Assembly (NCBI GenBank): GCA_950295325.1
Contig: OX485806.1
Coordinates: 47,799,169-47,859,168 of the forward strand
Direction of reading: 5' to 3'
Source: Polytrichum commune
Taxonomy: Eukaryota; Streptophyta; Polytrichopsida; Polytrichales; Polytrichaceae
Length of the DNA: 60,000 nucleotides
The notes under the pieces were generated by a model. It had not been told where the DNA came from. It ran no database searches and was given only the letters and a program-made list of their open reading frames with translations. The translations under genes and the position numbers were made by a program. Below are positions 22,340-35,187 of the stretch, piece after piece. How positions within the stretch are numbered: position 1 is the first letter of the stretch; the number at the start of each line of letters is the position of its first letter.

Positions 22340-23437
22340 CACATATCTAACATAGATTGATTTTCATAATGCCTTCAACTCCATTGACCATAGAAGACCT
22401 AGAATTTCCACTAGATGCACTCGAAATAATTGGAACAATATTTAAAAACTCCACCACATTTTTCTTTGGAAGCCATTTCAAACAATACATGCAATAGAAA
22501 TTAATCGTGGAACCATTTAGGGTAACACCCTTAGGCCCTACCTATTTATCATGTTTTCGGAACCACTCTTAAGATGAATGGAAAAAGATGACCCAGGATA
22601 CGACTTCAACACATCCCCCTCTGCATGCACCACTATTGCATATGCAAACAACCTCGTAACTACTATCGATAACGTACAACACATCCAACCATAAATACAC
22701 AAACTATAAAAATATGTAAAATGGTCACACGTGGATTTCAACCTTTTAAAATGCGTTATCACAGGTTGCCCAAATAAATCCAAACTCAAGCCGAACACCT
22801 TCCAAACCTACATCCAATCGTAGAATACCATCTAAACATCCAAGAATATATCCACCCTCACCCAAAACAAACCATACACATATTTAGGCATTCACCTCAT
22901 GCCATCATTCAAATGGAAACTCCAAAAAAAATTACAACCCAAAAAACCAAACAACAAAATAAACCATTATCTACATCCCTAGCTAGCCTTGAACAAAAAA
23001 TTAAAATCCTAAACACAATCATCAAAACTTGCATCATGTACATCTACTATGCAATCCCATTCTCCAAACCCGACATAAAAGATTTCGCCAAAATACTTAG
23101 AAAGTTAACCAAATTTTTTTGCAACAAATCACAAAGTATTACAAACATCCTCACACACCTTTCTCACAAAGACTCCAGTATCAATGTAACCTCCCTCGTC
23201 CTAGACTACATAAATTGCATAGGTCAACAACTATTACAAGCCCTTAACGATCCAAAACAACTAAGTACCATCTACCAAAATCTAGCCAAATATATATCTG
23301 CAAAATACAGAGTCTCACAACACCTCGTTAAACTCAAACAACAAACATGCACAAGATCATCTATACCCATAGTGTTTGTCCGACTAGAAAAGTATATGAA
23401 ATACATGTCACCACCTCAAACCACACATTCCCCATAG
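22340..23437 (+). pseudogene. LINE reverse transcriptase (broken)
   Basis: Near 22350 the plus strand reads IDFHNAFNSIDH, the RT block with the first catalytic Asp position. Near 22510-22570 it reads LGPTYLFMFSEPLLRWMEK. Near 22635 it reads TIAYANNLVT, where an active enzyme has YADD, so both catalytic aspartates are changed to Asn. The open frame 22913-23437 continues as the thumb/linker region. Stops are frequent. Confidence 0.65.
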
Positions 23438-23867
23438 AACATACCTCACTTGACCAAGGATGGCAATCCAACCCAACATATGCCAACCTTATAATAGACA
23501 TAAAAACTAAATCCCAATAATACATTGACAAACTATATATGTATGGTATCCCAATACTACTGCAAATCCAAAACAAAATTTTGACCATACTAACTCCTAA
23601 AGAATTTTGTACCACATACACCCAAAATCATTAGAGATGATCTACAACAAACCTAGTCATTGTTTTCCCCATCCCCCCCCCAGGGCCCCACCCACAACTC
23701 CCGCAACAAACATCCTTAAATACCACACACACCCCAAATAACCCCCCATAGCTCACATTAGAAAAAACATCCATGCCATAATTAATGCCAAAACCATCAC
23801 CAAAAAAACAAATGGAGGGGCACAAACCATCAAAAAAACATATCTAAACTAATGGTAAAATACAAAA

Positions 23868-26800
23868 TGTCGCAACCCTTGCTAGTGCCCCTTAACTTAT
23901 CTTGATCGTTTAGCAACTCTTCCAACTGTCATGAACACTAATGTTGCAACCCTTGCTAGTTTCCTTAACTAACTTGACCCATTTTCAATTCAAACAAGGG
24001 ACACGAGTGCTAACCCTTCGCATTCCACCATGCAAATGGTTAACTCCTCGTCTTGCGGACCTTTTAATTCATAGGAGGGGGACCCACCCTCCTACACTTG
24101 CATTCGGGACACACCCCTTAATTGGTAACCTTTGCTTAGATGTGGACTTCCATTCATGGAAGTCCAATCTTTAGTTGATTATCACGTTGTCGGACCAACA
24201 CTACAACAACTCAAATCATATTAAGCAACTATGCCCCCATGTTGGGCCAATGCTCGTGGAGGTTGTGTCGTTTAGCCTAGGGTGGTTTGGCGGCTACACC
24301 ACCTCACCCAAATAAGCCTCTAGGACTTTGGGTAGGGCCCCTATCACACTGTCAAGAAACCTTTTGTCTTTCTACAAAGAGTTAGGGTTTAGTAGATTTT
24401 TTCCCTTAGCCGTTGGGGCCAGAAGTCCCCAGCAGCTTCAGTATAACATAACTTCTTTGGATGATCTCCAATACTCACATATGACCATTTCATTATCATT
24501 TAAATTTCACGTAGATGCTAATGGACTCCTTACTTGCCCCATTTGAGCAAGCATTGACGTCGCAACCTTCGCTAATTCCCCTTCACTATATTGACCATTT
24601 TCATTTCTAGCAAAGGTTACGAGCACTAACCCTTTGTATTCCGCCATGCTAATGATCTTCACGTAGCTGCTGATGGAATCCTCACTTGCCCCATTTGGAC
24701 AAGTATTGAGAAAGTTATGTTTGTTCAAACATTGGCAGTCTCGGGAGCCACTCCCTGGCCAGTGTTGTATCAGGTTGTTGTCCTGGGACAACGCCTCACT
24801 CAAATTGCCATAACTCCTAGCTCACACATCCGATTGAGGTGTTCTTGAGCATTCTAGAATCTACACGCCATAAACTATGCATAGTTGATGGCCTTACCCT
24901 CGCGCCTCCTAGTCTCTGTGGGTGGGAGGTGTTCCCAATGCCCAGGGCCTTCACCCACGCTAGGATCACTTGGGCCCTCTCACCAACGGCGGCACAAGTC
25001 CCGGGTGACACTCCGGGGTCTCCTTTGTGCCCATGGTGTTTGGGGCACTCCTCATGAAGAGGTGCACGGCAATTGAAGAACTTATGCATGTTCAAACCTT
25101 GGCGGTCCCGGGTGACACTCCGGGGTCTCCTTTGTGCCCATGGTGTTTGGGGCACTCCTCATGAAGAGGTGCACGGCAATTGAAGAACTTATGCATGTTC
25201 AAACCTTGGCGGTCCCGGGAGCCACTCCCATGCCACTAATGTACTAGGATGTTGTCCCGGGACAACGCCATATCCAAATTGCCATGTCTCCCAGCTCACA
25301 CCTTTCATTATAGTATTTTTGAGCATATTAGGATCCGCACACCATAAGCTACTCATAGCTTATGGCCTTATCCTCGTGAATCCTAAACTCCAAAGGTAGG
25401 AGGCGTTTACAATACCCGGGGCCCTCACCCACACTAGGACCACTTGGGTTTTCTCACCAACGACGTTACAAGTCTCGGGTGACATTCCGGGGTCTCCTTT
25501 GTGCCCATGATGTTTCAAGCACTCCTCATGAAGAGGTGCGCAATAATTAATCCATATAACCCATACACATGCATGGTTAGCTCCCCATACCGCGGACCTC
25601 TTGGTTCAAGGCTTGATCACCATAGCGTCCTACACATACATTCGGGATTTTCCCCTTAGTAGGTAGCCAATGATTAGAGATGGGTTTTCATCCACAAAAG
25701 TCCATTATTGAGTTCATCATTGTGTTGCCAAAACAACACTTCAACAGTCTGAAGCATAATTGCCAAGTATGCAACATTTCTCTCTCTCCTAAGAGATGGG
25801 GTCAAGTAGATTTTTTTTCCTTAGTCGTTGGGGCAAGAAACCCCCATTAACTTTCGACCACCAAAACTTATTTGAATGATCTTTGATGCTATCAACCAAC
25901 CACTTTATCGGCATCAATTTTTTTCTTAGATGTCGATTAACTCCTCACTTGCCCCATTCTAGAAGGATTGAGGAAGTTATAATTGTTCAAACCTAGATAG
26001 TCCCGGGCGCAACTCCCAGGTCATTGTTGTCCTAGGTCGTTGTCCTAGACAACGCCCCACTCAATTTGCCATATCTCCTATCTCATACTCCCGATTGAGG
26101 TATTTTTGAGAGTTCTAATATTTGGACGCCATAAGCTACTCAGATTTCATGGTATCGCAACCCTTGCTAGCCCCCCTTGACCATCTTGCCAATTTTCGAT
26201 CCTAGCAAAGGTTACGAGAACTAACCCTTCGCATTCCGCCATGCTAATGGTTAGCTCCTCCTACCCCGGACCTTATAGTTCGTAGGAGGGAACCAACCCT
26301 CCTACTTTGCTTTCGGGACTCACCCCTTAATCGGTAACCCATTTTCTCGATGTGGACTTCCATCCATGGAAGTCCAATCCTATGTTGATCATCGCATTGC
26401 CGGAGCAACACTATAACAACCCGAATCATACTAGGCAACTATGGCCTCACAATGGGCTAATGCCCATGGAGGCCGTGCCGTTCGGCCTCGGGTGGGTGAG
26501 GCCACACCACCTCACCCATATAAGCCTCTAGGACTCTACGCGGGGCCCCTACCCCACCGTCAAGAAACCTCTTGTCTCTCTACCAAGAGTTGGGGCCAAG
26601 TAGACATTTTCCCTTAGCTGTTGGGCCTAGAATCCCCCAGCAGCTTCAGACCATCATAACTTCCTTGTATGATGTTTTATTCCATCAACCAACCACTCCA
26701 TCTTCATCTACGCTTCACGTAGATGCCAATGGACTCCTCACTTGCCCCATTCAAGCAAGTATTGACGAAGTTATGCCTATTTGAACCTTGGCAGTCCCGG

Positions 26801-27137
26801 GAATCACTCCCATGCACTGCTGTACCAGGGCGCTGTCCCGGGACAGCGCCCCACTCAAATTGCCATAACTCCTAGCTCACACCTCTGATTGAGGTGTTCT
26901 TGAGCATTCTAGAATCACCACACCATGAGCTACGCATAGCTCATGGCCTTACCCTCGTGACTTCTAGACTCTGTAGGTAGGAGGCATTTTCAACCCTCGA
27001 GGCCCTCACTCACACTAGGATTACTTGGGCCCTCTCATTTATGGCATCATTTATTTATTCATTCAAGTCCCGGTTGTGAATCCGGGTTCCCCCTTGTGCC
27101 CATGGTGTTGCAAGCACTCCTCATGAAGAGGTACAAT
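23868..27137 (-). repeat. Nested, mostly minus-oriented LTR-family copies
   Basis: The motif TGTCGCAACCCTTGCTAG or variants recurs at 23868, 23942, 24558 and 26152. The opposite end of the unit (CACTCCTCATGAAGAGGTGC) recurs near 25049, 25154, 25535 and 27116. These are the reverse complements of the ends of the two clean LTR copies at 27138-27844 and 29463-30356, so this block is a pile-up of inverted and truncated members. Open frames inside are incidental. Confidence 0.65.
25004..25218. repeat. Direct duplication of ~105 bp within the LTR block
   Basis: A segment starting GGTGACACTCCGGGGTCTCC and ending in GGCGGTCCCGG occurs twice in direct succession, nearly identical. This suggests recent local duplication inside an LTR copy. 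Confidence 0.75.
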
Positions 27138-27844
27138 TGTCGCGCACCTCTCCATGAAGAGTGCCGCAACACCATGGGCACAAGGGGGACCCCGGAGTGA
27201 CACCCGGGACTTGTGGCGCCATTGGTGAGAGGGCCCAAGTACTCTTAGCATGGGTGAAGGCCCCGGGCGTTGAGAACGCCTCTCACCCACGGGGACTAAG
27301 AGTCATGAGGGTAAGGCCATAAGTTATGAGTAGCTTATGGTGGTGGAATTCTAGAATGCTAAGGAACACCTCAATCGGAGGTGCTAGCTAGGAGATATGG
27401 CCATTTGAGTGGGGCGCTGTCCCGGGACAACACCCTGGGACAGCAGTGACCTGGGAGTGGTGCCCGGGACTGCCAAGGTTTGAAGAGCCATAACTTCCTC
27501 AATACTTGCCTGAATGAGGCAAGTGAGGGGTCCATCGGCATCTACGCAAAGAGTAGGTGACGATAGAGTGGTCGCTCAATAGCATCAGACATCATATGTA
27601 GAAGTTATGGTGGTCTGAAGCTGCTGGGGGGTTCCAGCCCCAGCGGCTAAGGGAAAATGTCCACTTGGCCCCAACCCTTGTAGAGAGACAAAAGGATACT
27701 TGATGGTGGGGTAGGGGCCCCGCCCAAAGTCCTAGAGGCTTATGTGGGTGAGGCGGCTTAGCCGACCGACCCCCCCGGAGCATACTTGGCTAGGTTGGAA
27801 AGGCGGTCAAGCTAAGTGAAGGAAAACTAGCAAGGGTTGCGACA
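27138..27844 (+). mobile_element. Solo LTR (707 bp) with 5-bp target duplication
   Basis: It begins TGTCGCGCACCTCTCC and ends AGCAAGGGTTGCGACA, so it has TG...CA ends with a 6-bp terminal inverse TGTCGC/GCGACA. The flanks are exact ACAAT repeats (27133-27137 and 27845-27849). No internal retroviral-type genes are present. This is the signature of a solo LTR. It is shorter than its relative at 29463. Confidence 0.8.
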
Positions 27845-28825
27845 ACAATACTCAAAAGGTACCATACAATAATGGTGCAAAGAAAAAAAAACTCCACCCA
27901 AACAATATTTTATTAGATCATAACCTAGTCCTTTTAACACAATACCATAAGAAAACCTTTGAACAAGAACCATCCACAAACTACTTCAACCACACCCAAA
28001 CAAAAGGACAATATATACATACAACCTCATGACATCCTCACAAATCTACTAACCGTACAAATACAAGCTTTGGAATCCAACATATACCACCAAAATGGAA
28101 GATACATAGCTACCATTACTACCGAAAGATTACTCTGGTATGGAACCAAATCTCCCACAACAACCTACCACAACTAACCAACTTCTTACAACCTCCACCA
28201 CAAGACCCTACCATCAAAATACCTTGGCTCATACAAAGATATATAACCATATTATAAATAACCCCAAAAATATCCAACCCATCAACCAACAACACTCACT
28301 ACACCCTAAAATCACAAAATTGTTAATTAATTCTTTCAAAATCACACATTCATACTACTCATCCCCTTTACGATCCCCATGCAACTCACACACTAAAACT
28401 CATCCCATAGGCAAGACATCCTATTTGGCTTTAGCATATCCCACTCATCACAAATGGCCTTAGTAGGTATTTATTGGGCTAGAATGGCAATAAAGAAAAT
28501 GCCTACACAATAACCAACCTAATCATCAACCACAAAAATTTGACACCACAACAACTCCCAATCACCAAACATGTTGATATTCACACAATAATGATCATCC
28601 CACCACACACTATAAACTATGACCCCACAATAGAATGGCCAAAATACTACCAATATACAAAAAATCATTCACATCCATTATATGCATACATTTACATCAA
28701 ATCCCACAATAAACATACAAAATCCACAAGAATTCCAGTGCATCATAAAAAATACATAATATCCATGTAGATACCCACCCTTTCATATCTACCCCCACAC
28801 ATTACCACATCAAATTCTTGAGCAC

Positions 28826-29338
28826 ATGGGAAAACGCCCCCAAAGTAGACACGCCCCTTTAAAAAATACCCGCACAACATCCATATCTACCAAATACAAC
28901 CACATCCATCTTCTTAAATTCCACCTTCAACAATGCATATACACAAATGGATCTTTTATTCCAACCATGAAAAACCTTGAAGGCCAAATCAAGGGCAATA
29001 TTGTAAGATCAGGGATCCATGGCCCTAACAACAACACCCAAATATCATTAAAATTACCAGGAGACCAAAACATCCTAAGAACGGTGCTCAATGCGCTACT
29101 TATTGCCATCAAAACCATTCAAACCATCCAACTAGACATGCACATATTCAAAGACAACCACATACAACATCCATCATCGCAACATCACCCGAATAAATTA
29201 CTTATAGCAGTAATTGTACACTACATATATTGGACCCCGCACAAAATCCACATACATAAAACAATAGCACATTTGGACATCACTAAGAATGAAACATCTG
29301 ACATGCTAACAAACAAAGGAACACACAAAGATAAATGA
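28826..29338 (+). pseudogene. LINE RNase H domain
   Basis: The 170-codon open stretch carries CIYTNGSFIP (the first catalytic D of TDGS is Asn here), LPGDQNILRTVLNALLIAIK (the ExxA helix region), a FKDNHI block (FTDS-like, Asp kept), HPNKLLIAVIV, and a C-terminal KTIAHLDITKNETSDMLTN. The last matches the VxAHxxIxGNExAD end of LINE RNase H domains. Replacement of catalytic residues implies an inactive copy. Confidence 0.75.
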
Positions 29339-29462
29339 ACCATCACACCGAACATACACATTGCCCATACCACCCCATATTGGCTAGCAAATTGCCGAAT
29401 ACTAAACACAACAAAGCCATTTGTGGCCCTCATACATTCATAAATAAAAAAAACACAAGAAT

Positions 29463-30356
29463 TGTCGCGCACCTCTCCATGAGGAGTGCCCGCAATATCA
29501 TGGGCACAAGGGGGACCCTAGAGTGACACCCGGGACTTGTGGCGCCATTGGTGAGAAGGCCCAAGTGATCCTAATGTGGGTGAGGGCCCATGCGTTGAGA
29601 ATGCCTCCCACCTACAGAGAGTAGAAATCACGAGGGTAACGCCATGAGTTTTGAGTAGCTAATGGTGTCCAAATTTTAAAATTCTCAACAATACCTCATC
29701 GAAGGTGTGAGCTAGGAGATATGGCAATTTGAGTCGGGCATTGCCTAGGGATAACGCCCTGGGACAACAGTGACTTGGAAGTGGCGCCTGCGACTGTGTA
29801 GGTTTGAACAACCATAACTTCCTTAATACTTGCATGAATGGGACAAATGAGGATTCTAACTCGCTAAAGGAAAATGTCTACTTAGGCCCAACTCTTATGA
29901 GATGGACAAGAGGCTTATTGATGGTAGGGTAGGGGCCCTGCCCAAAGTCCTAGAGGCTTATATGGGTGAGGCAGCATGGCCGGCCAAACCCACCCGGGGC
30001 CGAACGCCACGGCCTTTACGAGCGTTGACCCAATGTGGGGACATAATTGCCTAGTTTGTTTCGGGTTGTTGTAGTGTTGCTCTGACAATGCAATGATCAA
30101 CTAAAAAATTGCCCCTTCTAAAAAATGGATTTCCATAGATAGAAGTCCACATCTAATCATTGGTTACCGACTTAGGAGAGAGTCCCGAATGCAAATGTAG
30201 GAGGGTTGGTCACTCACCTATGAGCTAAGATGTTCATGGAGGGTATGAGGAGCTAATCATTTGCATGGATGGAACATGAAGGGTTAGTGCTTGTAATGCT
30301 TGCTAGAATTGAGAAATGGTCAAGATAGTTAAGAAACACTAGCAAGGGTTGCGACA
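29463..30356 (+). mobile_element. Solo LTR (894 bp) with 5-bp target duplication
   Basis: Same family as 27138-27844. It starts TGTCGCGCACCTCTCC and ends CAAGGGTTGCGACA, flanked by AGAAT at 29458-29462 and 30357-30361. It interrupts the LINE between its RNase H and C-terminal zinc knuckle. It is non-coding. Confidence 0.82.
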
Positions 30357-30559
30357 AGAATCAAGAATGTTTTTCAACCAATAACAAAATTTCATATATT
30401 GACAAATGGTTATGAGACTACCAAATAGATCACAAAATCTCTAATAACTTATGGAAAACTAAGGACGTAATCGATTTCCAAATTACCGAAACTCTAGAAT
30501 TTAGATATGTTCAATACATGGGCAAATATTGAAAAAATGTTTTTTGGCCCTTCACACAC

Positions 30560-31163
30560 CAAAACCCAGTTGCACCTTATGCCCTAATAATGACAGAGAC
30601 ACATGGCCACACCTCCTCTCAACATGTGAGAATTCACATATTAAAGGCCTAAGAATATCACGCCACAACAAAACAATGCACCTCATTGCCCAAATATAAC
30701 AAGCCAACAAATCTACCTAGTTCTTCACATTGACCAATGTAGGTTACTTCAACAACAAACCACCTGACTCAACACTCTTGGAATGGCAACTCAAATGCAC
30801 ATGCTCACACACAACATAAAAATACCAGACATCCTATGCATAATAGGAGCCCCAAACCAAATTCAAACACCAATATCACCCTCCCCTGCACTCATAGTCC
30901 AACTCATAGAATTTACATATTGTCATGATAGATTCCTCGACCGAGCCCTCAAAAAAGAATACATCAAGAATGACCCACCAATTAACACCATACAAAGTAA
31001 TGGATGGAAATTAAACCCCCTCATTTCCATCACAACCGGGGTGAAAGGAACCATACATGAACATTTTATTGAAAAACTCACCACCCTAAACATTCCAAAA
31101 TCAAATATCAAAACATTAATGAGCAACATATACCCAAACACCATCAAAATCTCCCATATCTAG
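30560..31163 (+). pseudogene. LINE C-terminal zinc-knuckle region
   Basis: Near 30570-30640 the plus strand reads CTLCPNNDRDTWPHLLSTC, a C-x2-C...H-x4-C knuckle with the DTWxHLLxxC pattern common at the end of plant LINE ORF2. An open tail (30783-31163) follows. Its job in intact elements is template RNA binding. Confidence 0.6.
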
Positions 31164-31250
31164 CTTTCAACAAAAAAAACTTAACAACAAACAATCACCC
31201 GTCCCCCCCGAAATGAGTTTGGGATAATTATTTTATTACAAGAGCCTGCG

Positions 31251-34200
31251 TTCCAAAGGAGGCATAACACCCTATGTTGCATTATGGTCAACCATAATTA
31301 ACATATGGCTAATGAGCTCACATTCATGCCGATATCTAGATATGGACTTTATCTTTATCTTTATTTTATTTTTTATGTAGTTCGCCCACTCTACCATAGT
31401 GTGTAGCTGGCGTGGTCTCATAGTTGATCAACCAAAACTTGATGAAGACAATATGCATGTTCTTAAAAATGCATGTATTGGCACTAATTTGGATTCAAGT
31501 TCTTTGCAGATTAGTGGTTTTTGCAGTTATTTGGGCCCCTATAATATCAATAAATAGAGGTTCATCACCTTGAATCTTCACCTTGCTAATAACCCAGTCT
31601 TGCCTACTATTTTTTCTTTAAAAGACAACCACAGTTATTGTATTAAAAATCCATAGTAATTAGCATGGGCATAATGCCCTTAATCACTTCACCAGCTTCT
31701 ATTCTTTCCAAGAAAATGATTTTGGTGGCCATCTTGGAGAACCTTTTGGCCAAGAGATCCTACCACTCAAAAATAACCAAGATTTTTTCCACTTGAGGAG
31801 ACACCAGCTCATCTACTTTAAGAGGTGGAAAAACATCATCAAACAATTGCTTAATGATGAAGTTTTATTTTGGGCCTTATTTTTCACGTAAAAATCAAAA
31901 TATGTGAGATTTCTATATTTTGTTTACTTAAATCCCTTCACTTCATGTTAAATGGCATTTCCCGTGTCCTTGATTGCTTTTGCCTTTTCAAATTTTGGGA
32001 ACCAAAGAAACTTCCACTTGATATTTTGCACACTCACTAGAATAAGGTGGCATTGTGGACCTTTTGTTTTACAACTTCCCAAAATTTTGACTTTGGTTTT
32101 TTACTTATATTAGATGATCCCAAGACCTTAAAATTTTTTTCTTGCCCTCACATGTGGGAAAGGACAAGTGGACAGATATGTGGATGCTACCTCCCTAACA
32201 TTTGGTGATGTTTGGTGTTTTTCTTGAAGAATTTGGTGATCCCACAATTGAGTGTTTTGAACTTATAAGGCCATTTCAACGTCCTATTGGAACCCTTTGG
32301 CTTGTTGTTTCTACTTAGTAACTAGTTGTGGTTTGTGTGCAATTGATTACTACAAACATTTAATATAGGGCAATCCAATCCTATTGTGACCTAAATTTAG
32401 TGCAATCGATTGTTGTTAGTTATGGACTTAATTGAGTCAATTATAATTTTAAAATCAACTTAGTAATCAATTTGGGTTGATTTGAGTGCCAAAGAGCTTA
32501 TGTTTGATTCCTCAAAAGTTTTGAGTGATTTTGCACTAATTTTGAATGTTAAGGTGTTGACTTGAATGTGGAACGACCTTAAGTAAGTAGTTTGAATTTA
32601 TTTCATTCCAAATGGCTAAGGTTTGTTACCTTGAGAGTTTTGAAGGACTTTGCTCATTTATGGAGTGTAAAATGTCGGCTAAAAGGAATTTGAGAGTTTT
32701 CTAGTGTTCTTAAACACAAAAGAACATTTTTGTTTATAAAAAGGGAGGTTTCATCTTAGCCTTCAAGCACACATATATTGGTTCGCCTTTAAGAATGAAT
32801 TTTGTACAAATTTGAGTTCCTCAACTCATCATTTTGATTGATAGTTGTTATTATGAAAGTTGGTGGTAAACCTATGGGAGGTTTGTTACACACACGAAAA
32901 ACATCACCAATTTATTTGAACAATGCTACATCCATATATTGCCCATATGTGGATGCATGCAACAAATCCTTTTAATAGCTATCAAATATTTCACCCTATC
33001 ATGCTCAACAAACATAAATTGGAAATCCACCAACATCACATGCATACAACAAAATCCCAATAATGAATATTACAACCTTATGCCTAAACCTAGTCAATTA
33101 ACTCAAATTAAGAAATAAAACAAGCTCTTGAAGACACTTTGAGAATCGAACCCAATTTAGGTTGCAACAAGTTAAGACATCATGCCCTCATAACAACCAC
33201 ACTTGAGATGCACAACACTAAAAGACCAAAACAAATATTCTCATTAATTGGCCTACAATGATTCTCCGTCATTGGATAGTAATAGGGACCACCTCTAACA
33301 TGAGGTAGTAGTAGTTTTCACATAGCTATGCTCAATAACCATGCTCTGAATTCACATATGACCTCGCGTCTATGATCAAAGTGAACCGTCTCTCATTTAC
33401 TCATACACTTGTGGTTGGCATCATCTTTTTTCTTTTTCAATCTCCTTACAATTGTTATATTCCCAACTTTTAAACATTTTTCTTTTAGGTATGCAATTTT
33501 CCAAATGAAGGCATTGTGATAGAACTACGTAACTTGTAAGCCCCATAAGATTAAACTTTAATAATTTGAATCCCAACACAATTGGAATCTCGAGAGGGTG
33601 TTTTCAAAAATTCTTCATACTCCTTAGAAAAACAAATTTAAACCATCAAAGCATATTTGTGGGTCCTATTCTAGTCATTATGGAATCAAATATTGTGATT
33701 TGTTAAGGACTAACCATTTCTCCAATCCTCCTCAAAATATCATCTTTGCCATTTTAAGATCTAATTGCTAGTTGGGGTGCAAACCACCAACCCAATCAAA
33801 CCCCCTTGGTTTTTAAGACCCAAAATGTTATGAATGGATGTCCACAACATTACGGATCCCAAAAGCAATTTTAACGTTACGGACATGTGTTTACAACCTT
33901 GTTGCCTATATATGTTCCCAAATTCTCCAGAAATAATCAAAAATTTCCATAATAATGTTTAATATTTTCCATAGCATATTTTATTTTTTAATCTAAATCC
34001 CAATTTTAGATCCACTCTATGATTTATTGGCACATCTCCATAATATCCTAGGAGATTTTCTTTTGCATGCATTGGATGCAAACGTGCATTTGTATATTTA
34101 CTTTGAATATGTTTGAAGCATAAAACCTTGATGAATGTGGAATGTAAAATGACATCGTCTTTTGATACAATATAGATAATTGAATTCTTGTAGCCAACTC

Positions 34201-34440
34201 TCTTGGGTTGCGGACATACATCCATAAATGTATGATTTCATAATCACATTTTTTGAATTTCATGGACATTTATTTGTGTCAATGGGTGTTTTTGATGTAT
34301 AAATATTTTTATAGATGGGGAATAGACATGCCATATAAATGTTCTATGAGTTTCTATCAAAAGATTATCCAAATTACATCAAGGATGTGGACCATTGAAA
34401 ACTCGGAAGACATTGGAAAATTTGATTTTTACATTATCAA
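31251..34440. other. AT-rich intergenic region with one possible coding remnant
   Basis: Mostly featureless. On the minus strand about 31880-31655 reads as a fairly coherent peptide (QLFDDVFPPLKVDELVSPQV, later MATKIIFLERIEAGEVIKGI) with a single TAG. It is probably an old retroelement piece that I cannot assign. No tRNA, rRNA or conserved gene is seen. Confidence 0.4.
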
Positions 34441-34760
34441 CATGTAGCATAATGTGGGAGTCCAAATTCGACGGAAATACGGAAATACGGATTCAATTTC
34501 CGTATTTTTCCTTGCTCGTATGAGGATAATAGGGCCTCTTAGGATAAATTACTTGTACTAGGAAATAGGGCATTCTAAATCCGCCTTGTGAATTAAAACG
34601 AATAAAAATGAGTATTATGACTGGTCTGTCAAATTGGATTAGCGGACCGTTTAATCATGGTCCAAACCGCTGGTCCGGACCAAGTAATGGCCGCGCCAAG
34701 ATTAACCAACGGACCGAAAGTGGCGGTTACAACGGGTTTATAACGGTTGGGGGAAACCGT

Positions 34761-34840
34761 CGGAAAACGGTTGGTAACCGTTTTCCGTTAAACCCTAACG
34801 GTAATCGTGAGAGGAAGAGGGGGAGGATATTTAAGGGTCT
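34761..34840 (+). promoter_or_regulatory. Hairpin of AACCGTT motifs and TATA-like box
   Basis: Bases 34761-34772 and 34776-34787 form a perfect 12-bp inverted repeat (CGGAAAACGGTT and its complement) with a 3-bp spacer. AACGGTT/AACCGTT matches plant MYB-type sites. A TATTTAAG box follows at about 34828, and a pyrimidine-rich stretch with a likely start lies near 34850-34860. This arrangement suggests a Pol II promoter for the ORF downstream. An imperfect direct duplication (GCAGTTGG-x-TTG-x-TGGGACTCC) lies at 34925-34990 in the leader. Confidence 0.5.
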
Positions 34841-35187
34841 CTTCCTTCTCCTCCCCACTTTTTGCAAGGAGAAGAATTGTTGAGTGAAAGAGTGGTGAGA
34901 CTTTGTTTTTCTTTCGAGCCGCCAGCAGTTGGATTGCTGGGACTCCGTACTTTCTAGTCACCGGCAGTTGGCTTGTTGGGACTCCATAGCGGTTGAGCGG
35001 AAGAGAGGGTACCCGGAGAGGAGAGAGTTTCCGTAAATTGAGACGGAAGTTGAGAAAAGAGAGGAAGGTGCCGGAAACACGGGAAGAGGATCAGAGGGAA
35101 CCCATCCCAATCCCGCTCAAAACCCTAGGCCCTGCAATTCCAAGAGATGATAGGGAGTTGCAGAAGCTAGCGGAGGATCTCCGGGTT

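Larger units (their letters stand above)
19750..31250 (+). mobile_element. Decayed LINE (non-LTR retrotransposon), split by nested LTR copies
   Basis: Plus-strand pieces occur in LINE order: an ORF1-like protein (19840-20815), the end of an APE-type endonuclease (about 20830-21110), reverse transcriptase (about 22340-23430), RNase H (28826-29338) and a C-terminal CCHC knuckle (about 30560-30660). Bases 23868-27844 and 29463-30356 are LTR-type insertions. The mRNA-sense strand is very rich in A and C. Many stops and frameshifts show that it is dead. The 5' and 3' ends are estimates; no poly-A tail or target duplication was identified. Confidence 0.8.

Noticed and set aside
24328-27783. Open frames in the 24-28 kb block
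   Set aside because: They occur in repeated LTR copies on both strands without conserved motifs.
34608-34883. Small upstream ORF of 91 codons as a gene
   Set aside because: It spans the promoter hairpin and TATA-like box, so it is probably not transcribed as a coding unit.
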